A DNA stretch of 64,000 bases. Origin: Breznakibacter xylanolyticus. GTDB taxonomy: Bacteria > Bacteroidota > Bacteroidia > Bacteroidales > Marinilabiliaceae. The stretch is from positions 1 through 64,000 of the forward strand of contig NZ_QKZK01000011.1 of the NCBI RefSeq assembly GCF_003254275.1, in the 5' to 3' direction. This document shows, piece by piece, positions 25,062-34,067 of the stretch (position 1 is its first letter; each line of letters starts with the position of its first letter). Made by a program: the position numbers and the translations under genes. Under the pieces are notes generated by a model. That model had not been told where the DNA came from. It did not search any database and worked only from the letters and a program-made list of their open reading frames with translations.

Positions 25062-28000
25062 ATGAAAAAAAGAGGAGTGATTCTGCTTCTTTGTTTGTTG
25101 GTAGGCTTTGCCGCTTTCGCCCAGAAAAAGGTGAGCGGTAAGGTGACTGACAATCAGAACGACCCCATTCCCGGGGTGACCGTTGTCGAAAAGGGAACTA
25201 CCAATGGGGCCATCACCGATATGGATGGTAATTTTTCATTGACAGTACCCGGTGATAATACCATTTTGGTGTTCTCGTTCGTGGGGATGAAATCCCAGGA
25301 GATTACTGTTGGCACTCAGTCAACTATTAATGTAATGCTTGAATCTGACATGTCCGACCTCGATGAGGTGGTGGTGGTAGGATACGGGGTACAGAAGAAA
25401 AAACTGGTGACCGGAGCAACCATTCAGGTGGGTGGTGAAAATCTACAAAAGCTGAGCACCAACACTGCTTTAGGAGCGCTTCAAAGCCAAGCGCCCGGGG
25501 TGAACATTACCCAAAGCTCTGGGCAGCCCGGTGAAGCTTTTAAAGTGACCATTCGCGGTTTGGGTACCGTGGGTAACTCTTCGCCTTTGTACGTTATTGA
25601 CGGTGTGGCCGGTGGCGATATAAACTCGTTAAACCCTGCTGATATTGAAAGTATTGATGTGTTAAAAGATGCTGCTTCGGCTGCCATCTATGGTGCTCGT
25701 GCTGCAAACGGGGTCATCTTGGTAACTACCAAGCAAGGTAAGTCAGGTAAGATGCAAGTGACTTATGATGGCTATTATGGGGTGCAAAATGTGTACAAAA
25801 TGCCATCGTTGCTCAATGCCAAAGAATACATGGCCATGATGGATGAAACCCGTTTTAACGATGGGAAAGATGGTTATGATTGGGAAGGAATGATGCCTGA
25901 ATTGTACGAAAAAATACAGGCGGGAGAATGGAATGGTACCAATTGGCTTGAAGAAATGCGTGTAAAAAATGCAGCGACTCAAAGTCACGCTGTGAATATT
26001 ACCGGAGGAACCGATGTGTCACGTGTTTCGTTAGGTTTTTCATATTCTTCGCAAGAAGGGATTTTGGGTAATCCAGTTCAGTCAAACTACGATCGCTATA
26101 CAGCTCGTTTAAATTCTGAGCATGTCGTATATAGTAAAAACGATATGGATGTGATTACTGTAGGCGAAAACCTTACTTATAGTTACAATACGCGTAACGG
26201 GATTCAGATTGGTAATATCTATAGCAATGATATTCACTCTGCTTTGGTGGCTTGTCCTTTGATGCCGATGTATGATGAAGATGGCAATTATTTTGATGCT
26301 GCCGACAAAAAAACTGCAGGGTTGGACAAGTATGATTCTTATATTTTGAATCCTGTTGCATTAATGGAATATAGGAGTGGTTATAATTTGTCAAAAAACT
26401 ATAACCTTCAGGGAAATGCTTATTTGGTGATACAGCCGGTTAAAGACTTAAAATATAAGAGTACTTTTGGTTATAAGATGAATGGCAGCAGCTATCGTCA
26501 ATATCGTCCCACCTTTGAGTTGGCATCAACAGGGGATGGCTATAATCCGACTAATGATAGAACTCAACAAAGTTTGAACCTTGGCTATCAGTGGCAGTGG
26601 GAAAACACCTTGGCCTATAACATTCGTAAGGATTTGCATATGATTGATGCGTTGGTTGGTCAATCCGTTGAAAAATTCGGATTGGGCGAGAATGTAGATG
26701 CAACAAACGCAAAGTCTGTTTTTTCTGATTTTGATCATGCATGGTTGACAAATACCCAAGGTTTTACCGAAGGGGTTACAAATATTAAAGGAGCCCCATG
26801 GGACGAAGGCGCATTGGCATCCTTCTTTGGTCGCGTAAACTATAACTTCAATGAGACTTACATGGCATCATTGGTGATGCGTGCAGATGCCTCCTCAAAT
26901 TTTGCCCGAGGTAATCGTTGGGGGTATTTTCCTTCGGTTTCTGCCGGCTGGGTGATTACGAACGAAGATTTTATGTCTGCCACATCAAGTTTTATGGACT
27001 TTCTGAAACTTCGTGCCAGCTGGGGACAGAATGGTAACTGTAATATTAAAAACTTCCAATATTTGGCCACAGTTGGTTTCCCTGAGACAAGCAAATATTC
27101 ATTCGGAGGAACAAAAACAGAACAGTCATCAGGAGGTTATCAGAATATCTTAGCAAATCCAGATGTAAAATGGGAAACATCCGAGCAGCTAAACTTGGGT
27201 TTTGATGCACGTTTCTTAGGTTCACGCATGGGATTGGCTTTTGACTGGTATAAAAAAACTACTAAAGATTGGTTGGTTTTGGCTCCAGCTCCTGCTACTT
27301 ATGGAACAGGTGCTCCATATGTCAATGGTGGTGATGTTGAAAATACCGGTATTGAGATTGCCTTAAACTGGAACGATCAATTGGGTGATTTGACTTACGG
27401 TGTGTCAGTGAACATGGCTTATAATCAAAATGAGGTGACCCGAATCGCGAATAGCGAGGGTATTATTCATGGGCGTACCAATGTGCTGAGTCAGGGAACT
27501 ACTGAGATGTATCGTGCAGAAGTTGGTAAACCCATCGGTTATTTTTGGGGTTACAAAACCGAAGGCATTTTCCAAAATCAGTCTCAAATTGATGCCCGTC
27601 GTGCCGATGCCAGTAACGGGGTGTTGGATGGCGCACAACCCGGAGATGTTATTTTTGCAGATACCAACCACGACAATGTGATTGATGAAAAAGATAAAGT
27701 AGAAATTGGAAATCCACATCCTGACGTGACATCCGGTTTGAATATTAATTTGGGTTATAAAGGGTTCGATTTTTCAGTGACTGCAACCGGTGCTTTTGGT
27801 CATCAAATTGCCAAATCGTATCGTTCGTTTGCTGACTCAGAGAAGCAAAATTATACCACCGAAATTTTTGGTCGTTGGTATGGTGAAGGTACTTCCAATA
27901 AGCTGCCACGCTTGACCCCCGGGACTCATACCAACTGGCAAAATATCTCAGATATTTATATTGAAGATGGCGACTATGTAAAGCTTACCAATATATCTGT

Positions 28001-28232
28001 TGGCTATGACTTTAAAAAGCTGTTCAAAGGAATGCCATTGCAGCAAGCACGTCTCTATTTCGCAGCGCAAAACCTTTACACATTTACCGGTTATTCAGGG
28101 ATGGATCCTGAAGTGGGATATGGTTACAGCGGAGGCGATACTTCTAACGATTCCAACTGGTCATCGGGCATCGACCTTGGATTCTATCCAAGTCCCCGTA
28201 CCTATTTGGTTGGTGTCAATCTTAAATTTTAA
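25062..28232 (+). CDS. SusC/RagA-family TonB-dependent outer-membrane transporter (PUL B)
   Basis: Outer-membrane importer of 1056 residues; signal peptide ends AAFAQK. N-terminal extension KVSGKVTDNQNDPIPGVTV, TonB-box-like DLDEVVVVGYG, plug motifs VTIRGLGTVGNSSPLYVIDG and DVLKDAASAAIYGARAANG, and terminus TYLVGVNLKF. The first 230 residues are nearly the same as in the PUL A SusC, while the barrel loops differ more, so the pair probably arose by duplication with divergent orientation and then changed ligand specificity. First gene of PUL B. Confidence 0.95.
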   Translation: MKKRGVILLLCLLVGFAAFAQKKVSGKVTDNQNDPIPGVTVVEKGTTNGAITDMDGNFSLTVPGDNTILVFSFVGMKSQEITVGTQSTINVMLESDMSDLDEVVVVGYGVQKKKLVTGATIQVGGENLQKLSTNTALGALQSQAPGVNITQSSGQPGEAFKVTIRGLGTVGNSSPLYVIDGVAGGDINSLNPADIESIDVLKDAASAAIYGARAANGVILVTTKQGKSGKMQVTYDGYYGVQNVYKMPSLLNAKEYMAMMDETRFNDGKDGYDWEGMMPELYEKIQAGEWNGTNWLEEMRVKNAATQSHAVNITGGTDVSRVSLGFSYSSQEGILGNPVQSNYDRYTARLNSEHVVYSKNDMDVITVGENLTYSYNTRNGIQIGNIYSNDIHSALVACPLMPMYDEDGNYFDAADKKTAGLDKYDSYILNPVALMEYRSGYNLSKNYNLQGNAYLVIQPVKDLKYKSTFGYKMNGSSYRQYRPTFELASTGDGYNPTNDRTQQSLNLGYQWQWENTLAYNIRKDLHMIDALVGQSVEKFGLGENVDATNAKSVFSDFDHAWLTNTQGFTEGVTNIKGAPWDEGALASFFGRVNYNFNETYMASLVMRADASSNFARGNRWGYFPSVSAGWVITNEDFMSATSSFMDFLKLRASWGQNGNCNIKNFQYLATVGFPETSKYSFGGTKTEQSSGGYQNILANPDVKWETSEQLNLGFDARFLGSRMGLAFDWYKKTTKDWLVLAPAPATYGTGAPYVNGGDVENTGIEIALNWNDQLGDLTYGVSVNMAYNQNEVTRIANSEGIIHGRTNVLSQGTTEMYRAEVGKPIGYFWGYKTEGIFQNQSQIDARRADASNGVLDGAQPGDVIFADTNHDNVIDEKDKVEIGNPHPDVTSGLNINLGYKGFDFSVTATGAFGHQIAKSYRSFADSEKQNYTTEIFGRWYGEGTSNKLPRLTPGTHTNWQNISDIYIEDGDYVKLTNISVGYDFKKLFKGMPLQQARLYFAAQNLYTFTGYSGMDPEVGYGYSGGDTSNDSNWSSGIDLGFYPSPRTYLVGVNLKF

Positions 28233-28244
28233 ATCGATAGGACA

Positions 28245-29960
28245 ATGAAAAGACTATTATATTTTGCAGCAGCTGCATTGGCTTTGACCAGTTGCGAAGA
28301 CTTTTTGGATACCGAGAGCTACACTCAGAAAAACACCACCAATTTTCCTGCAAATGCCGATGATGTTGAGTTGGCTATGGTGAGCGTTTATAATACATTG
28401 AATGTGGCCGTTGCTGATCCACAGTGTACCTATTTTTATGCTGCCGAGCTGGCTGCCGATGACCGTTTTGGCGGAGGTGGTGATAACGATAAGTTGATGC
28501 AGGCATGGGATAAAATCATGAACTTTAATACTGATGCGTCATTACCATTTTGGAAGGCTCGCTATCAAGGTATTTTTCGTGCCAATAGTGTAATAACCTC
28601 TATTGAAGCGATGAAACTTGAAGGCGAAGCTGTGAAGGCGATGAAGGGCGAAGCTTATTTTTTGCGTGCCTTCTTTTATCATGAGTTGGCCGAAATGTAT
28701 GGTGAAGTACCTTTAGTGTTGACAACCGAAGCGGTTACCCTGCCAAAATCATCAGCTGAAAAGATTTATGCACAAATTACGACCGATTTGGATTCAGCGA
28801 TTGCTTTATTGCCAGCGGTAAGTTATGATAAGACAGTTGCCGGGCATGCAACGAAATGGGCTGCAGAAGCTTTGTTGGCTCGTGTGTATTTGTTCTATAC
28901 CGGTTATTATAAAAAAGATGCCCTGCCCATGGTTGGTGGTGGCTCTATGACCAAAGCGAAGGTTGTAGAATATTTGGAAGATTGTCGCGACAATAGCGGA
29001 CATGGCTTGGTGGGTGATTTCCGTAATTTATGGGCATACACCAATAAATATTCCAAGAAAGACTACGCAAAAGTTGCCGGCGTGAAGGGGGTCGATGGTA
29101 GTGATTTGGATTGGGCTGGTGATGGAAACAAGGAATCCATTTTTGCCATTAAATTTTCAAAATTTGCTGATTGGAACACCACCATCGGATATTCAAATCA
29201 ATATTTGCTTCACTTTGGCATTCGTGGGGGTCAACCTTATGCCAATACTTTCCCGGTTGGTCAGGGTTGGGGTGCCGGTCCTGTGAATCCAACACTTTGG
29301 GAAGAGTGGGCTGCTGCTGAGCCAGAAGATTTGCGACGCGAAGGATCAATTGTTCCGGTGAAAGAGTTGCCTGCTTATTCGTTTGGCGGCTGGACTATGA
29401 TGGAAGAGACCGATTATTGGCAGCTTAAATGTGTGCATATTGCAGCAAAAACCGGAACACAAGATGAAGATGGCAATGATAAGTACTATTCGTCGTTTTC
29501 GGTGCCAATGTTTGGAGCCTCTGATAACTTTCAATTGGATGGACTCAATGATTTGGTGTTGATTCGCTATGCTGATGTTTTGTTGATGCATTCAGAGTTG
29601 ACTGGAACAAATGATGGTATGACTTTGGTTCGGAAACGCGCAGGACTAGACCCTGTTGCTTTTTCACAGGAAGCCATCAAGCGTGAACGTCGTTGGGAAT
29701 TGGCCTTTGAAGGTCGTCGTTGGGCTGACATTCGTCGTTGGGGGGATGCTCCTGAGTTGTTAGCAAAGCAGGAAGGGGTTAAGATTTATAAGAGCGGATC
29801 ACCTGCCACCATGAAAGCATTTGGTGGAGGATACAAAGCTCGTTATAATGCAACTGGCGGTTTCTTTCCAATTCCAGAGTCTGAGGTTGCTCTTTCTAAT
29901 GGTGTTTTAGAGCAGATAAGTGGCTATTCTGACGCTTCAAGTCAGTATACTGGCTGGTAA
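28245..29960 (+). CDS. SusD/RagB-family outer-membrane glycan-binding lipoprotein (PUL B)
   Basis: 571 residues, lipobox LTSC (Cys17) then EDFLDTESYTQKNTTNF. Family blocks: KGEAYFLRAFFYHELAEMYGEVPL, AAEALLARVYLFYTGYYKKD and, near the C-terminus, ERRWELAFEGRRWADIRRWG. It starts 12 bp after the SusC stop, so the two are co-transcribed and would form one importer. It is not especially close to the PUL A SusD, in contrast to the similar SusC pair. Confidence 0.95.
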   Translation: MKRLLYFAAAALALTSCEDFLDTESYTQKNTTNFPANADDVELAMVSVYNTLNVAVADPQCTYFYAAELAADDRFGGGGDNDKLMQAWDKIMNFNTDASLPFWKARYQGIFRANSVITSIEAMKLEGEAVKAMKGEAYFLRAFFYHELAEMYGEVPLVLTTEAVTLPKSSAEKIYAQITTDLDSAIALLPAVSYDKTVAGHATKWAAEALLARVYLFYTGYYKKDALPMVGGGSMTKAKVVEYLEDCRDNSGHGLVGDFRNLWAYTNKYSKKDYAKVAGVKGVDGSDLDWAGDGNKESIFAIKFSKFADWNTTIGYSNQYLLHFGIRGGQPYANTFPVGQGWGAGPVNPTLWEEWAAAEPEDLRREGSIVPVKELPAYSFGGWTMMEETDYWQLKCVHIAAKTGTQDEDGNDKYYSSFSVPMFGASDNFQLDGLNDLVLIRYADVLLMHSELTGTNDGMTLVRKRAGLDPVAFSQEAIKRERRWELAFEGRRWADIRRWGDAPELLAKQEGVKIYKSGSPATMKAFGGGYKARYNATGGFFPIPESEVALSNGVLEQISGYSDASSQYTGW

Positions 29961-29982
29961 TCAAATTAATTAAGGAAAAGTT

Positions 29983-31221
29983 ATGAGAAAAAATATTTTA
30001 TATCTGGCGTTCCTGGCTGCTGCATTCACAGCCTGTGATCCCATCGAAGATCGTGATTCTCTTTCAGGGAAGCTAAGTGCTTCTGATTTGGAATTGACTT
30101 GTACTCCTGTGGTGGTGAATGGTAAAAACGGGAATGATGTGGTGGTTGAAAACAATTCGACCATTTTATCCCGTTGGATTTCCGATCGATCAAAAATCGA
30201 AAAGGCTCATGGTACCGTGACTTTCCAGTATATTGGTAATCGCGAGGTTCAATTTTTTGGATTAAACGGAGATGGTACTGATTTGGAGAATAATATTGTA
30301 GAGAAAAATGTACCTGTTCGTATCGATACAATTTCAAATATTCCATCTGATTTTTTCGATCGTCTTTCGATAAAGAAGAATTCAGATGGTTCGATTGATC
30401 AAACGAGTCTTCCATATTATTTTGGAATGGCAAGCGGAACAGCAATAACGAACAGTATTACTATCGAGCAAGTTGTTGAAGAAGGAACCAATTTGAAAGG
30501 TAATGTGCTAAAAGTAAAGTGTGCAAGTCCTGTTCTTTGTGATTGGAACTGGGGAGGTATGACAGGTGAGAAAAACCATGATCAATTATTTGTTACCACT
30601 GAAGGAGAGCATGTTTTATCACTGAAAGTGACCAAGGCTGACGGATCAACCGAAACGTTTGATTTGGGCTCGTATAAGGTTGAAAAGTTGACATATATTC
30701 CTGAGGTATTTATCAATCTTTTTGGTGGGGTAACAGCTTCCTCAAATAAAACTTGGGAATGGTATAAAGATGGCCCATGCTGGGCTAACGGACCATATCT
30801 ATCTTCAACGGATCCCAATGCCGGATGGTGGCAGAACAAATTCGCTGATATGGAAGGGCGTGAAGTTGGCACCATGACCTTTGAATTTGATGGTTTTAAA
30901 ATGAGCAAAACCGTGACCGGAGGAGGTGATGATGCTGTCCTTGGAACGACTAACGGAACCGTGAAGATTGACTTGTCAAAGACTTTAACAAAAGATGGCA
31001 GCAGTGATTTGTGGTCTGTAGGTCGTATGTATACCAATGGTGTGAATGTCCTTTATGGTATTAATGTCAATGATGGTAATGCTCCTTATTATGAATATGA
31101 TATTTTGAAAGTGAGCAAAAAGGTTCTGATTGTTGCCGGGACTAAAGCAGGTACAGGTGCCTATGGGGAATCTTGGTTCTTTAAATTCCAGGTGGTAGAA
31201 GCGCCTGAAGCTGGAGAATGA
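29983..31221 (+). CDS. PKD-like surface glycan-binding lipoprotein (PUL B)
   Basis: Lipoprotein (FTAC, Cys18; then DPIEDRDS) of 412 residues in the SusE position, 22 bp after SusD. The middle contains a PKD-like segment (CDWNWGGMTGEKNHDQLFVTTEGEHVLSLKV, about 187-215), and the C-terminal third has the W-rich module NKTWEWYKDGPCWANGPYL and GTMTFEFDGFKM, related to the shared module in the two PUL A lipoproteins. No enzyme motif. It ends PUL B, which therefore has no glycanase of its own and must rely on the enzymes of the other loci. Ligand unknown. Confidence 0.75.
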   Translation: MRKNILYLAFLAAAFTACDPIEDRDSLSGKLSASDLELTCTPVVVNGKNGNDVVVENNSTILSRWISDRSKIEKAHGTVTFQYIGNREVQFFGLNGDGTDLENNIVEKNVPVRIDTISNIPSDFFDRLSIKKNSDGSIDQTSLPYYFGMASGTAITNSITIEQVVEEGTNLKGNVLKVKCASPVLCDWNWGGMTGEKNHDQLFVTTEGEHVLSLKVTKADGSTETFDLGSYKVEKLTYIPEVFINLFGGVTASSNKTWEWYKDGPCWANGPYLSSTDPNAGWWQNKFADMEGREVGTMTFEFDGFKMSKTVTGGGDDAVLGTTNGTVKIDLSKTLTKDGSSDLWSVGRMYTNGVNVLYGINVNDGNAPYYEYDILKVSKKVLIVAGTKAGTGAYGESWFFKFQVVEAPEAGE

Positions 31222-31258
31222 TGCATTTCTTTTTAGCGATTTAATGTTAGTTGAATGG

Positions 31259-31290
31259 AAGGACGGGCTTTTTTGCCCGTCCTTTTCATT
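31259..31290 (+). terminator. rho-independent terminator of PUL B
   Basis: Perfect 10-bp stem AAGGACGGGC / GCCCGTCCTT with a T6 loop and a short T-tail, 38 bp after the last PUL B stop codon. It separates PUL B from the DUF4369 gene. Confidence 0.85.
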
Positions 31291-31364
31291 AAAAATAGGT
31301 TCAATCGTTTTTAGAGGATGCATAATGATATCTTTGATGAAGGTGAATTATTAAAGTAAAAAGT

Positions 31365-31955
31365 ATGGTTCGTTATCTCGCAATGTTGATGTTTTGTATT
31401 TATGGTTGCTCAGAGGGGGCTCGATTTGTGATTCGTGGGCAGTTGCAAGGGGCGCAGTATGATGGTGAAAAAATTTATATGGTTCCCATTGAAAATGCAT
31501 CGCTTCATCGCATTGATTCTACCGTGATTAAAAATGGGCAGTTCTGGTTTGACGGTGTCGCTGATACCATTGAGATTTATGTGTTACGAGCCCGACCTCT
31601 TTTGCGTTTGCAGTTGCAAGAATTGCTGGTGGTTAAGGAGCCCGGGGATATACAGGTAACGTTGAGTGAAAATAGCGTAGCATCCGGCACTTCGTTGAAT
31701 GATTCCCTGCAAATGTGGAAGCGAGAAAAGATGCAGTTGGATAGTTTGTATTATTCATATTACAATAAGATCCGTCACTCAAATGATTCCGTTAAGAGTT
31801 TGCTAATGGATAGTCTAACTTCACTTCAAAACCGCAGTGTCGCTTATCATTTTGGGTTTGTCAAGCACAATGGTGATAATGTTGTCGGTCAGTTGGTGCA
31901 AAAAATGATGGAAGGAGCTTTTACTCAAGATCAGCGCAATGAATTATCTCATTGA
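31365..31955 (+). CDS. DUF4369-like lipoprotein of unknown function
   Basis: 196 residues; short hydrophobic start with Cys15 in CIYGCSEG, a weak lipobox. The sequence FVIRGQLQGAQYDGEKIYMVPIE, IDSTVIKNGQFWFDG and VVKEPGDIQVTLSENS matches the DUF4369 beta-sandwich normally found in front of a thioredoxin-like (TlpA) domain in Bacteroidota. Here the thioredoxin part is missing and the protein ends with a charged helical tail, so this is a stand-alone DUF4369. It is 57 bp before the DUF6057-like gene and probably in the same operon. Function not known. Confidence 0.65.
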   Translation: MVRYLAMLMFCIYGCSEGARFVIRGQLQGAQYDGEKIYMVPIENASLHRIDSTVIKNGQFWFDGVADTIEIYVLRARPLLRLQLQELLVVKEPGDIQVTLSENSVASGTSLNDSLQMWKREKMQLDSLYYSYYNKIRHSNDSVKSLLMDSLTSLQNRSVAYHFGFVKHNGDNVVGQLVQKMMEGAFTQDQRNELSH

Positions 31956-32012
31956 TGACGTGAATGATTGGTGTTAATTGATTCTGTATGTTTGTTTCTA
32001 ATATGGAGGGTT

Positions 32013-33749
32013 ATGATCTCATTTAATTCCATTCGTCACTTGAGGGTCGGACTGTTGCTGGGGGCACTGGTGTTTTTATTTTATCAGTTTGCCTATCCCC
32101 ATCATCTCTATTTTAAGGAACAGAATCTGTTGTTTCTTTGGGATATCTCTGCTGTGTTAGATTATATGAGCGAGTCGGGGTGGCTGGCGCATCTGTTGGG
32201 CGATTTCTTCACCCAGTTTTTTTATTTGCAGGGGGGTGGAGCGCTGGTACTCACGTTTTGGCTCATGGTTGAGTGGTGGTTGGTTTCGCGCATGCTTCGT
32301 GATGTCACGCAGCACGCAAGTGCGTCATGGTGGGCTGTGTTGCCGGTGATGGTCGATGCGGGGCTGCACACGTCGCTGTTGCATGGGCTGGAGTGGACCA
32401 TGGCCGTGTTGCTGGGTAGCGTGTTTTATTTCCTTCTATCGTTTCGTCTCAGGCGATGGGGCTTGCTGATGGTTTCAGTGCTGTTGATCATGGCCGGATG
32501 GTGGTTGTGTGGGGCTGTGGTTCTGGTGGCGCCCTTGATGTGGGTGATGCACGGGTTGATGCCACAGAAGCGTGATTGGTGGCGGTGGCTGTTGCCCTCG
32601 TTGGTCGTGGCGGTGTTGTTGCCACTGGCAGGTCGGTATCATTATTTACAGACCATCCGTCAGGCTTATGTGTGCCCATCACTGATTGCCGACGGCTGGT
32701 GGGTGATTGTGGCACTTGTGTCAGCCCTGGCAGGTGTTTGGTTTAGTCGCTTCCAATGGTTGCAGCGTCGCAGAATCATGGTTGGATGCATTGTTTTGCT
32801 TGGCGTGACTGCCGGAGTGGTGGCGGGATGGTGTCGCGCCGATTTTGAGGGTGAACGCATTCACGAGTTGGATAATCTCACCTATTTTGGTCGTTATGAA
32901 GAAGTGCTTGAGATCGTTCAGCGACAAGGGCTAAAGAGTCGTCATGCCATCTATTTCGCGAACTTGGCCATGTCGGAGTTGGGCATATTAGGTGATTCGT
33001 TGATGACGGTTCCACAGCCGGCCACCTACGGGCTGATGCTGCCCGTGGCACCCGGAGAGGGATGGGTGTCCATCCTCTTTAGCAATGAGGTGCATTATCG
33101 GGTTGGTGATATGAACATGACACAACATGCGGCCATGCTTGGCAATACATTTTCGCCGCGTTGCCACAATTCGCGCATGATGCGACGGTTGGCCGAGGTG
33201 AACCTGGCCATCGGCGACACGGCAGCAGCTGGCAAATATTTGGGACTTTTGGAAAAGACACTTTTTCATTGCCGCTGGGCGCAGACGCGGTTGTCGTTGC
33301 CATCCACATCGTATTGGCTGCGTGAAATGCATCATCGCCGAGCGTTGCTGCCCGTTAGCGACACCATTCGGCGCTCCAACGATTTCACGGGGTCATTGGG
33401 CTTTCTCATCTCTCAAAATCCTCGAAATGTCGTGGCTGTCGATTACTTGCTGTGTTATCATTTGTTGAACAAAGATTTGGCCTCTTTTCACCGCACCTAC
33501 GTGGCAACCGCGCAGTCATTGACGCGCAAAATGCCCCAGGTATATGCCGAGGCGTTGTTGTTGTATCTTTATTTGGAAAGAGCCACCCCACAACAGGCTG
33601 CTGCATATCAAATTCCGGCAGAGGTGGTGAGTCGCTTTCCGGAATATTTAAGGATGGGTGAAGATGCGTCAAATAATGCAGCGGCGTTGACCCGTCGCTT
33701 TGGAAAGAGTTATTGGATGTATTATCACTTTGCAAGGCTGATGAAGTGA
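32013..33749 (+). CDS. DUF6057-like polytopic membrane protein, copy 1
   Basis: 578 residues from ATG 32013, preceded by GGAGGG; an upstream start at 31968 is less likely. About ten hydrophobic helices fill the first 290 residues (starting VGLLLGALVFLFYQFAYPHHLYFKEQN), then a soluble 290-residue tail with helical-repeat character (RFEGERIHELDNLTYFGRYEEVLEI-type segments; alanine- and leucine-rich pairs like TPR). The layout and the opening motif FxYPHHLYFKEQ / GYSYHLNYQEQ are shared with the protein at 36766. I recognise this as DUF6057-like; no function is established to my knowledge. It is followed by the CxxCH TolB-like gene, as in the second copy. Confidence 0.65.
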   Translation: MISFNSIRHLRVGLLLGALVFLFYQFAYPHHLYFKEQNLLFLWDISAVLDYMSESGWLAHLLGDFFTQFFYLQGGGALVLTFWLMVEWWLVSRMLRDVTQHASASWWAVLPVMVDAGLHTSLLHGLEWTMAVLLGSVFYFLLSFRLRRWGLLMVSVLLIMAGWWLCGAVVLVAPLMWVMHGLMPQKRDWWRWLLPSLVVAVLLPLAGRYHYLQTIRQAYVCPSLIADGWWVIVALVSALAGVWFSRFQWLQRRRIMVGCIVLLGVTAGVVAGWCRADFEGERIHELDNLTYFGRYEEVLEIVQRQGLKSRHAIYFANLAMSELGILGDSLMTVPQPATYGLMLPVAPGEGWVSILFSNEVHYRVGDMNMTQHAAMLGNTFSPRCHNSRMMRRLAEVNLAIGDTAAAGKYLGLLEKTLFHCRWAQTRLSLPSTSYWLREMHHRRALLPVSDTIRRSNDFTGSLGFLISQNPRNVVAVDYLLCYHLLNKDLASFHRTYVATAQSLTRKMPQVYAEALLLYLYLERATPQQAAAYQIPAEVVSRFPEYLRMGEDASNNAAALTRRFGKSYWMYYHFARLMK

Positions 33750-34067
33750 ACGAGAGGGAGGGCAGTTTGAGTCCTCTCTGAATAATCCTTTGTCCACGAA
33801 TTCTTTGCTACGCAAAGCGACTTTGTCGATTAACACGAATTTCGCTCATCATTAAACGTAGATATGCATAAGGCTATGATTGAAATAAGGTGGTTGATCT
33901 GAGAGAGAAACACTTTTCCGAGTAAATTTAAGTTTAGATGTGTATGAGTTTAGGAGTTCATGAAGGACAGAATTTGAAACATATCATGAAGGTTCACGAA
34001 TTGGGGAGTGCATCATGTGGTGAGTTTGTTTGTTGTTGAATTGTAATAAATTGAAGCGCTGTAGGTA
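33750..34067. other. 318-bp gap with a short repeat
   Basis: No gene seen. It contains CACGAATTCTTTGCTACGC-type repeat sequence at 33795-33836, also found at 38548-38585 in the equivalent gap of the duplicated module, which shows that the intergenic spacer was either duplicated along with the genes or invaded by the same element. Confidence 0.6.

Noticed and set aside
11100-31221. SusR or hybrid two-component PUL regulator
   Set aside because: I looked for one on both strands in and around PUL A and PUL B and found none; only AraC-type and LytTR regulators are present in the window.
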